Source: Stenotrophomonas cyclobalanopsidis (GTDB lineage: Bacteria; Pseudomonadota; Gammaproteobacteria; Xanthomonadales; Xanthomonadaceae). Taken from it: 51,400 nt of DNA. Below are positions 27,829 through 34,614 of the stretch, piece after piece; positions within the stretch are counted from its first letter, which is position 1; the number at the start of each line of letters is the position of its first letter. The DNA is taken from positions 1 to 51,400 of the forward strand of contig NZ_VYKI01000005.1 of assembly GCF_008710035.1 (NCBI RefSeq), given 5' to 3'. The translations under genes were made by a program, and so were the position numbers. The notes under the pieces were generated by a model. That model was not told the DNA's origin. It did no database searches and saw only the letters and a list, made by a program, of their open reading frames with translations.

Positions 27829-28782
27829 TCAGTCCTTCGCCTTGGCCAGCACCCACTCGGGGATCGGCTTCAATCCGCTGACCAGGCCGACGGCAGCCAT
27901 CAGGCGCAGGCCGTACCAGGTCAGGTCCACCTCCCACCAGCGGAAGCCCTGGCGGGCGGTGCCGGGGAAGAAGTGGTGGTTGTTGTGCCAGCCTTCGCCG
28001 AAGGTCAGCAGGGCCAGCCACAGGTTGTTGCGGCTGTCATCGCGCGTGTCGAAGCGGCGGCTGCCGAAGCGGTGGGCCAGCGAATTGATGGTGACCGTTG
28101 CATGGAACAGCACCACGGTGGAGATGAAGAAGCCCCAGACCAGCAGCTGCGGGCCCGTCGTGTGCAGGCCGGGTGCCACCCGCTCCAGCAGCGCGCCGAG
28201 GCCGTACAGACCTGCGGCCAACAGCACCGGCACGGCGATGTCGAAGCGGTCCAGCCAGCGCAGCTCCGGGAAACGAGCCAGGTCAGGCACGCGCGCCAGG
28301 TCCGTGGCGAAGGCTTCGCGGGTCAGGAACCAGCCCATGTGGCTGCGCCAGAATCCGCCGCTGACCGGGGAATGCGGGTCCTGCGGCTGGTCGGCATGAC
28401 GATGATGATGGCGGTGGTGGGCGGCCCACCACAGCGGACCGCGCTGCACGCTGGACGCACCGACCACCGCGAACACGAACTGGACCGGGCGCGAGGCCTG
28501 GAAGGTGCGGTGCGAGAAGTAGCGGTGGTAGAAGCCGGTGATCGCGAACATCCGCACCGCATACAGCGCCAGTGCCACCGCCACTGCGGTCCAGGACACG
28601 CCGACCCAGATCACCCCCACGCACGCCACGTGCAGCAGCACGAACGGCACGGCCCGCAGCCAGTCGATGCGGCCGGGCCGCGCCGGGTCGGCCTGCGCCG
28701 CCGCGGCCCCGGTGTCGAACCAGCGTCGCAGGGTGCGCAGCAGTCGCTCACGTCGGCGTGGAAGGGGCGCAGCAGCGGACAT
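27829..28782 (-). CDS. Membrane fatty-acid desaturase (acyl-CoA/phospholipid delta-9 type)
   Basis: Di-iron desaturase of 317 residues. The three His clusters are HRYFSH, HRHHH (in WAAHHRHHHRHAD) and HNNHH (in EGWHNNHHFFPG), the full set of eight His ligands plus the usual Asn-His. Four membrane segments surround them. It would introduce the double bond that CFA synthase then uses. The start at 28782 is preferred because a predicted ECF promoter (28817-28843) lies inside the longer ORF, so an N-terminal extension would not be transcribed from it. Confidence 0.9.
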   Translation of the reverse strand: MSAAAPLPRRRERLLRTLRRWFDTGAAAAQADPARPGRIDWLRAVPFVLLHVACVGVIWVGVSWTAVAVALALYAVRMFAITGFYHRYFSHRTFQASRPVQFVFAVVGASSVQRGPLWWAAHHRHHHRHADQPQDPHSPVSGGFWRSHMGWFLTREAFATDLARVPDLARFPELRWLDRFDIAVPVLLAAGLYGLGALLERVAPGLHTTGPQLLVWGFFISTVVLFHATVTINSLAHRFGSRRFDTRDDSRNNLWLALLTFGEGWHNNHHFFPGTARQGFRWWEVDLTWYGLRLMAAVGLVSGLKPIPEWVLAKAKD

Positions 28783-28816
28783 GGGCGGGGTCTCGAGGGC
28801 GTGTCTGTCCCTATCT

Positions 28817-28843
28817 ACGCAGCATGGCGTGGATTGGATGCAC
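28817..28843 (-). promoter_or_regulatory. ECF-type promoter box of the lipid operon
   Basis: On the minus strand TGCATCC (28843-28837) is followed after exactly 14 bases by TGCGTA (28822-28817), 34 bases before the desaturase ATG. The same motif with the same spacing precedes three other units in this window. Confidence 0.85.
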
Positions 28844-28866
28844 TCAATCGGCATTGCGTGACGGCT

Positions 28867-29634
28867 TCACCTGCTGCTCACGCCGCAGGACGCCACCAGC
28901 GGTTCTGCCCAGGCCTGCTGCCACTGCGCCTGTGGCTGCGTTGTCGCGGGGGAGGCAAAGCGGACAATGACGACTGGATAGGCGCCACGGGCATCACGCA
29001 GGTTGCTGGTGCCGCGGAACTCCAGCAGGCGGCGATCATCATCGGCGTAGACCATGGACAGCCGAGGAGCGACCGCGCCATACCAGGTGGCCAGGCGCAC
29101 CTCGATGGCCTGGGCGGGTGCACCCTGCCAGGTGAGCGCACCGGTACGGCGCACGCTGACCCGGTAGAAACGTTGCCGGCCCGGCACCAGGAAGGGCAGG
29201 CGAACCTCTTCTCCCTTCATCAGTGCAGGCCAGTGCGCGCGCACCGCCGCGTCGAACCCGGTGTCGATCACCGCGTCGGCAGGCAGTGGCACCTGCGCAT
29301 GCTGCTCCGCGTCCGGCGCGCTTTCCTTCCAGTCGATGCTGACCTGTCCGCCGGCCACCACCACTCTGGCGGCCTGGCCGCTGCGGCCGTCCTGCAGCCG
29401 GTAGCCCCGCGCCTGCGGCTGGGCGGTGCCTGGCAGCTCCTTGCGTGCGAACGGGCGACCGTCCGGGCACAGGTACTGCACCCAGAGCGGCGCGCCTTCG
29501 GCCGCCCCGCGCCGCCAGTGCACCTCGCGGTAGGCGGGGGTGCCGTCGGCCAGGCTGGCAACGCCTTCGCTGCGGAGCAGCGGCGTGGCGCTGGCCACGG
29601 TGGACAGGTACAGCAGCAGCCCGGCGGTATGCAT
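28867..29634 (-). CDS. Secreted protein of unknown function, divergent from the ECF sigma gene
   Basis: Protein of 255 residues, family not recognised. A short signal peptide is likely (MHTAGLLLYLSTVASATP, cleavage near 17). The mature part looks beta-rich and ends in a Cys-containing tail (VASCGVSSR). AAGGA lies six bases before the ATG at 29634, which fixes the start. It has its own ECF-type box 32 bases upstream and is followed 84 bases later by the desaturase gene in the same direction. It may be a lipid-binding or lipid-transport partner of the operon; that is inference only. Confidence 0.7.
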   Translation of the reverse strand: MHTAGLLLYLSTVASATPLLRSEGVASLADGTPAYREVHWRRGAAEGAPLWVQYLCPDGRPFARKELPGTAQPQARGYRLQDGRSGQAARVVVAGGQVSIDWKESAPDAEQHAQVPLPADAVIDTGFDAAVRAHWPALMKGEEVRLPFLVPGRQRFYRVSVRRTGALTWQGAPAQAIEVRLATWYGAVAPRLSMVYADDDRRLLEFRGTSNLRDARGAYPVVIVRFASPATTQPQAQWQQAWAEPLVASCGVSSR

Positions 29635-29666
29635 GGGGGGGTCCTTGCAGGTTGATCTGCTGAACG

Positions 29667-29693
29667 TACGCACGATGGGCCCGGCTGGATGCA
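29667..29693 (-). promoter_or_regulatory. ECF-type promoter box of the secreted-protein gene
   Basis: Minus strand: TGCATCC (29693-29687), 14 bases, TGCGTA (29672-29667), 32 bases before the ATG. Its -35 part stands back to back with that of the sigma gene promoter, forming the inverted repeat TGGATGCA-N11-TGCATCCA. Confidence 0.85.
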
Positions 29694-29704
29694 GGGCAGT
29701 GCGC

Positions 29705-29731
29705 TGCATCCAATCCGGCCTCTGCTGCGTA
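29705..29731 (+). promoter_or_regulatory. ECF-type promoter box of the sigma/anti-sigma operon
   Basis: TGCATCC (29705-29711), 14 bases, TGCGTA (29726-29731). It lies 42 bases before the ATG at 29774. Presence in front of the sigma gene itself suggests autoregulation. Confidence 0.85.
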
Positions 29732-29773
29732 AAGCACACAGACCCACCTTCACCTGCCTGATCGCCGCCCGTG

Positions 29774-30397
29774 ATGTACCCTGACGCCGCCAGCCCCTCC
29801 TTTGACTTCGACGCCGCACGCATCGTGTCCAGTTCCCAGCAGCCAAGCAGCGAGCCGACGAACTGGACCGGTGACATGGACGGTGTGGCGCGCCTGCGCG
29901 ACCGCACCTGTTTCATGCGCATCTATGACCACTTCATGCCGCGCCTGTGTGTCTACCTGCGCGGGCTCGGCGCGCCCGAAGCGGTGGCCGAGGAGCTTGC
30001 GCAGGAATGCCTGTTGCGGCTTTGGCTGCGCGCGGCCGACTACGATGCGGCGCAGGGTGCGCTGAGCACCTGGCTGTACCGGATCGCGCGCAACCTGCAG
30101 ATCGACCGGGTGCGCCATGAGCGCAGCTGGATGCACGTACAGGCCGCGGTGGAGGAAGCTGCCAGCAGCGACGCGCAATCCCACAGCAGCGCCGAGCACT
30201 ATGCCGACCAGGCGCGCCTGCGCCAGCGCATCAATGAGCTGCCGGCGGTGCAGGCGCGGCTGGTGCGCATGTCCTATTTCGAGGCCAAGAGCCACGGCGA
30301 GATCTCCGAGGCGCTGGGCATGCCGCTGGGCACGGTGAAGTCACACCTGCGCCGGGCCTTCCTGCAGCTGCAGTCCAGGGTCGGGGGCATGCCATGA
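29774..30397 (+). CDS. ECF sigma factor, ChrR-linked (ECF11-like, RpoE of the singlet-oxygen type)
   Basis: ECF sigma factor of about 207 residues. Region 2 is seen at CFMRIYDHFMPRLCVYL..AEELAQECLLRLWL..GALSTWLYRIARNLQIDRVR (about 48-118), region 4 at ELPAVQARLVRMSYFEAKSHGEISEALGMPLGTVKSHLRRAF (about 155-200). It is directly followed by a ChrR-type anti-sigma gene (four-base overlap), the arrangement of the singlet-oxygen response in Rhodobacter. Start uncertain: GTG 29771, ATG 29774 and ATG 29876 (Met-Asp-Gly-Val) are possible; none has a good ribosome site. The last would match the length of Rhodobacter sigma-E. Confidence 0.9.
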   Translation: MYPDAASPSFDFDAARIVSSSQQPSSEPTNWTGDMDGVARLRDRTCFMRIYDHFMPRLCVYLRGLGAPEAVAEELAQECLLRLWLRAADYDAAQGALSTWLYRIARNLQIDRVRHERSWMHVQAAVEEAASSDAQSHSSAEHYADQARLRQRINELPAVQARLVRMSYFEAKSHGEISEALGMPLGTVKSHLRRAFLQLQSRVGGMP

Positions 30398-31077
30398 ACC
30401 CGCACCATCACCTGCACGAATCGACCCTGCTCAGCTATGCCGCCGGCGCGTTGCCGGCGCCGCTGAGCGTGGTCGCCGGCACCCATCTGGAGCAATGCCC
30501 GCATTGCCGCCAGCGCATGCGCGAGGCCGAGGCCATCGGCGCGGCGCTGATCGAACAGACCCAGCCGATGGTGGTTGGCGGCCGCAGCCAAGCGCTGCGG
30601 GTGGCCATGCTGGCCGAGCTGGAACGTGACGAGCCTGCGGTGGCTGCCATTGCCGTCGCGCGGCCGGCCGCGCCGCCGGTGGAGCGGCCGGAGGTGAGCG
30701 CGGACCATCTGCCGGCGTCCCTGCACCCGTACTTCGGTCGCTCGCTGGCTGCGTTGCGCTGGCGCTGGATCGCACCGGGCGTGCACTGCATCCGCTCCGC
30801 GGATATGCCCTCGCTGATCATGCTCAAGATTGCGCCGGGCAAGTGCCTGCCGATGCACAGCCACGGCCGCAGCGAGCTCACCCACATCCTGCGCGGCGCC
30901 TACAATGACGCGCTGGGTCTGTTCGCGCCAGGCGATGTGGCTGATCTGGACGAAGACGTGGAACACCAGCCGGTCACCGCACCGGGTGTGCCGTGCATCT
31001 GCGTTTCCGCACTGGATGCCCCGCTGGTGTTCAGCGGTTGGCTGGCGCGCAAGGTCCAGCGGTTCGTCAAACTGTAA
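30394..31077 (+). CDS. chrR: ChrR-type zinc anti-sigma factor
   Basis: Anti-sigma factor of 227 residues that holds the upstream sigma factor inactive until singlet oxygen or another stress releases it. The N-terminal ASD keeps the zinc ligands His6, His31, Cys35 and Cys38, the same numbers as in Rhodobacter ChrR. The C-terminal cupin keeps His155-x-His157-x3-Glu161 and His191, the same spacing as ChrR His141/His143/Glu147/His177. Hence both zinc sites should be intact. Co-transcribed and translationally coupled with the sigma gene. Confidence 0.94.
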   Translation: MNPHHHLHESTLLSYAAGALPAPLSVVAGTHLEQCPHCRQRMREAEAIGAALIEQTQPMVVGGRSQALRVAMLAELERDEPAVAAIAVARPAAPPVERPEVSADHLPASLHPYFGRSLAALRWRWIAPGVHCIRSADMPSLIMLKIAPGKCLPMHSHGRSELTHILRGAYNDALGLFAPGDVADLDEDVEHQPVTAPGVPCICVSALDAPLVFSGWLARKVQRFVKL

Positions 31078-31096
31078 AGCGTTGGAGGAAAGCCCA

Positions 31097-31783
31097 ATGG
31101 GCAACGGCAATGCGATGCGGGTGCTGCTGGTGGGCGCCACCGGTCTGGTCGGGCAGGGAGTGCTGCAGGCCTGCATGCAGTCTGCGGAAGTCGGCCACGT
31201 CGCCGCACTGGTGCGCCGGCCGGGCAGCGTGCCGGGCAACGTGGAGGAGATCGTACTGGCGGACTTCCAGCGAGCCGCCACCCTGGGCGATGCGCTCGCT
31301 GGATTCGACGCCTGCTTCTACTGTGCGGGCGCAGCGCCGGTGGGAACGGCCGAGCCCGAGTACCGGCAGGTGACGCTGCAGGTGACCCGCACCGTCGCCG
31401 AAGCGTGGGCCGCAGCCAATCCCGATGGATGCTTCCTGTATGTGTCGGGTGCACATGCCAACCCGGACAGCCGGATCATGCCGCTGAGGGTGAAGGGCGA
31501 GACCGAGCAGGCGCTTGCCAATCTGCCGGTGCGCACGGTGATGCTGCGACCGGCCGGCGTGCGGCCGGTATCCGGCACCGGTACGCGACACGCGCTGCTC
31601 AAACCGTTCTATCTGCTGGCCCGCCCGCTGATGGCCGTGGCCGAGGGGCTGCTGCCGGCACTGACCACCAGCAACCGCGGCATCGGCCAGGCGATGATCG
31701 CGCTGGCCCGGATGCCGTCACCGCCGACGGTCGTGGAATGCGCGCAGATCAATGCGCTGGCGCGCGATCCTTCAGCACGCTGA
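31097..31783 (+). CDS. Atypical short-chain dehydrogenase (NAD(P)-binding, NmrA/HTATIP2-like)
   Basis: Protein of 228 residues with the Rossmann motif VLLVGATGLVGQGVLQA at the N-terminus, FYCAGAAP in the middle and YVSGAHAN near the usual catalytic Ser/Tyr strand. The start at 31097 follows a strong GGAGGA site. It lies 19 bases after chrR in the same direction, so it belongs to the sigma operon. A short-chain dehydrogenase is also reported in singlet-oxygen regulons; the substrate is unknown. Its 3' end overlaps the converging hybrid kinase gene by 35 bases. Confidence 0.85.
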   Translation: MGNGNAMRVLLVGATGLVGQGVLQACMQSAEVGHVAALVRRPGSVPGNVEEIVLADFQRAATLGDALAGFDACFYCAGAAPVGTAEPEYRQVTLQVTRTVAEAWAAANPDGCFLYVSGAHANPDSRIMPLRVKGETEQALANLPVRTVMLRPAGVRPVSGTGTRHALLKPFYLLARPLMAVAEGLLPALTTSNRGIGQAMIALARMPSPPTVVECAQINALARDPSAR

Positions 31784-34154
31784 TGATCGACTCGGCCAGG
31801 TCGCTGCGGGTGAACGGCTTCGACAGCAGCGGTGCCGAACGCCCCAGGCTGCCAGCAGCATCGTGGTCGCGCGGATAGCCCGAGGTAAACAGCACGGCGA
31901 CCTCCGGCCAGCGTTCGCGCACTTCACGGCCCAGTGCCCAGCCTGACATCCCCGGCATCACCACGTCCGAGAACAACAGGTCGATCTTCGCATCCGGACG
32001 CTCCAGCAGGCGCAGCGCGGACGGGCCGTCGTGCGCTTCCAGCACGCGGTAGCCCAGCTGGCGCAGCGCCTCGACGGTGTAGGCGCGCACATCGTCGTTG
32101 TCTTCGGCAACCAGGATCGTTTCTTCGCGCGGCTCGTAACCGGCCAGGCCGGTGGCCGCCACGGCGGTCTCGCAGGGCAGGTCCAGCATGGAACGCGGGA
32201 ACATCATGGTGATGCTGGTGCCGCCGCCTTCCACCGAATCGATAAGCACATGGCCGCCGGACTGCTTGACGAAGCCGTGCACCATCGACAGGCCCAGACC
32301 CGTGCCACGGCCTACCTGCTTGGTGGTGAAGAAGGGCTCGAACACCTTGGCCATCGTATCGGCGGACATGCCGTGGCCGTTGTCGCGCACGCGCAGCATC
32401 ACGTATTCGCCGGGCTTCGCATCCGGGAACAGCGCGGCATAGTCATGGTCGAGGTGACTGTTGTCGACCTCCACCACCAGGCGCCCGCCACCGGGCATCG
32501 CGTCGCGCGCGTTCACTGCCAGGTTCAGCACCGAAGCCTCGAGCTGGCTGAGGTCGAGTTCGACGCACCAGATGCTCTCGCCGGTGCGGATGTCCAGCTG
32601 GACCAGTTCGCCCAGTGCCCGCTGCAGCATGTCATCCATGCCCAGCAGCGCGTCGTTGAGGTTGACCGCCTGGCTGCGCAGCGGCTGCTTGCGCGCAAAC
32701 GCCAGCAGCCGCTGGGTCAGGCTGGCGGCACGGCCGACGCCCTTCAGGGCGTTGTCCAGCGCACGCGCACTCATGTTGCCGGGCTGGCCGTCACGCTGGT
32801 TCAGCAGCATCGCGTGCTCGACGTTGCCGGCGATCACGGTCAGGATGTTGTTGAAGTCATGGGCGATGCCACCGGTGAGCTGGCCCACGGCCTCGATCTT
32901 CTGTGCCTGCCGCAGCGCGTGCTCGGCATGGATGCGGGCGGTGGTTTCCACGGCCTCGGAGACCACGGCGGTCACCGTGCCCTCGGCATCCTGCAGCGGG
33001 CGGAACGTGAAATCAAAGCTGCGGCGACCGGTGGGCAGGTCCAGGTCCATCGCCTGCACCGCGCTGCGGCCGCGCGCCGCATCGGCCACCGCCTGGTCCA
33101 CGACGCCCGCGAGCCCGGGCGTGGCAGCAAACCACGGCGATTCCCAGAACGGCAGGCCGATGACATCGTCCTTCTCGGCCAGTACCGCGGCGAGCGAGGC
33201 GACATTGGCATCGACGATGCGGCCGCTGCGGTCCAGCAGCACCTGGTGCTGGAAGCTGGATTCAAAGATGGCCTGCAGGCGCCGCTTGCTGGCCTGCAGC
33301 TCGGCGGTACGCGCCTGCACCTGCCGTTCCAGCGATTCATTGTCCTCGCGCAGCGCCAGCTCGGCGCGCTTCAGCGAGGACACGTCACTGCCGAGGCAGG
33401 TATAGCCGGTGACGCTGCCATCGGCGGCATGCTCGGGCACGCAGTCCATCTGCAGGAAGCGTGACTCGCCACTGCGGTGCACCAGGGTGACCTGGAAGCT
33501 GGCGCGTTCGCCAGCCAGAACCCGCTGCAGGCTGGGCAGGGTATTGGCAAAGGCCTCCTCGCCACCAACCTCCGCGGCGGTCCGGCCAAGGATGCTCTGC
33601 AGGTCGGTGCCGTGCCAGTCGAGGAATGCCTTGTTGGCGAAGCGGTAGCGGTGGTCGGTGCCGAGGTGGGCGATCAGCGCCGGCACGGCATCGGTGATCT
33701 GCTGCAGCTGCGCCTGGCTTTCGCCCAGCGCGGCACGGGCCTGGGTCAGCTGGTTGCGCTCGCTGGCTTCCTGGCGCGCGCGACGGATCGCGTCGGGCAG
33801 GCGCTGCAGGCGCTGCTTGACCACATAGTCACGCGCGCCACGGGTCAGGGCCTGCACCGCCAGTTCCTCGGTCAGGGTGCCGGAGACAAAGATGAAGGGG
33901 ATGTGTGGTGCGCGCTCTCGCGCCAGGTCGAGTGCGGCATCGCCGTCGAATCCCGGCAGCACGTGGTCGGCCAGGATGACGTCGAAACGATCACTCTGGA
34001 TCGCTTCGATGAAGGCGTCGCGGGTCCACAGGCGCTCGATCTCGAAATCCAGCCCGCCCCGCTGCAGTTGCGCCGTGATCAGCTCCGCATCGAGCGCGCT
34101 GTCCTCCAGCATGAGGATGCGCAGGTGCGAAGCACGGCGCGTGGCATCACGCAT
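31749..34154 (-). CDS. Hybrid histidine kinase REC-PAS-PAS-HK-REC of the phytochrome operon
   Basis: Cytoplasmic hybrid kinase of 801 residues. An N-terminal receiver (about 12-125; LMLEDSALDAEL, Asp in VILADHVLPG) is followed by two PAS domains (about 140-265 and 300-410). The kinase core has [16 protein letters not shown] (H-box near 435), NLAVNARDAM, DNGHGM and GTGLGLS. A C-terminal receiver (about 675-795) has Asp in LLFSDVVMPG. Its start overlaps the upstream regulator gene by 8 bases. Receivers at both ends suggest it takes phosphate from the phytochrome branch and passes it on. Confidence 0.9.
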   Translation of the reverse strand: MRDATRRASHLRILMLEDSALDAELITAQLQRGGLDFEIERLWTRDAFIEAIQSDRFDVILADHVLPGFDGDAALDLARERAPHIPFIFVSGTLTEELAVQALTRGARDYVVKQRLQRLPDAIRRARQEASERNQLTQARAALGESQAQLQQITDAVPALIAHLGTDHRYRFANKAFLDWHGTDLQSILGRTAAEVGGEEAFANTLPSLQRVLAGERASFQVTLVHRSGESRFLQMDCVPEHAADGSVTGYTCLGSDVSSLKRAELALREDNESLERQVQARTAELQASKRRLQAIFESSFQHQVLLDRSGRIVDANVASLAAVLAEKDDVIGLPFWESPWFAATPGLAGVVDQAVADAARGRSAVQAMDLDLPTGRRSFDFTFRPLQDAEGTVTAVVSEAVETTARIHAEHALRQAQKIEAVGQLTGGIAHDFNNILTVIAGNVEHAMLLNQRDGQPGNMSARALDNALKGVGRAASLTQRLLAFARKQPLRSQAVNLNDALLGMDDMLQRALGELVQLDIRTGESIWCVELDLSQLEASVLNLAVNARDAMPGGGRLVVEVDNSHLDHDYAALFPDAKPGEYVMLRVRDNGHGMSADTMAKVFEPFFTTKQVGRGTGLGLSMVHGFVKQSGGHVLIDSVEGGGTSITMMFPRSMLDLPCETAVAATGLAGYEPREETILVAEDNDDVRAYTVEALRQLGYRVLEAHDGPSALRLLERPDAKIDLLFSDVVMPGMSGWALGREVRERWPEVAVLFTSGYPRDHDAAGSLGRSAPLLSKPFTRSDLAESIISVLKDRAPAH

Positions 34155-34614
34155 CGCGGGGCCCTGTTCCGACCGACGGGTGCGGTGGCGGCTGGTTGGT
34201 GATGCCCCAGAACATGCCCAGGCCCTGGATGGCGTCGAAGAACTCCTTGAAGTCCACCGGCTTGACCACGAAAGCGTTGACGCCCAGCTGGTAGCTGCGC
34301 ACCAAGTCCTGCTCCTCGCGCGACGAGGTGAGCATGACGATCGGCGTGCTGCTCAGCGTCGCGTCGTTGCGCACCTGCTCCAGCACTTCCAGGCCATTGA
34401 TCTTGGGCAGCTTCAGGTCGAGCAGGACCACCACCGGGCCACCATGCTGCGTGCCGGCATAGGCGCCTTCACAGCGCAGGTAGTCCAGTGCTTCGGCACC
34501 GTCGCGTACATGGATGACGTCGTTCAGCAGCTGGCAGCGTGCCAGTGCTGCCATCGTCAGCTCGGCATCCTTGGGGCTGTCTTCAACCAGAAGGATGGGC
34601 CGCAGATCCCTCAT
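34147..34614 (-). CDS. Single-domain response regulator (Rcp1-like)
   Basis: Receiver-only protein of 155 residues. The pocket is ILLVEDSPKDAEL, the phospho-Asp lies in VVLLDLKLPKINGLEVL and the Lys in FVVKPVDFKEF. This is the Rcp1 class that serves bacterial phytochromes. It overlaps the phytochrome gene by four bases and the hybrid kinase gene by eight, so the three form one operon. Confidence 0.92.
   Translation of the reverse strand: MRDLRPILLVEDSPKDAELTMAALARCQLLNDVIHVRDGAEALDYLRCEGAYAGTQHGGPVVVLLDLKLPKINGLEVLEQVRNDATLSSTPIVMLTSSREEQDLVRSYQLGVNAFVVKPVDFKEFFDAIQGLGMFWGITNQPPPHPSVGTGPRDA

Noticed and set aside
28783..28854. N-terminal extension of the desaturase
   Set aside because: It would run through the predicted ECF promoter, and the extension shows no family similarity.
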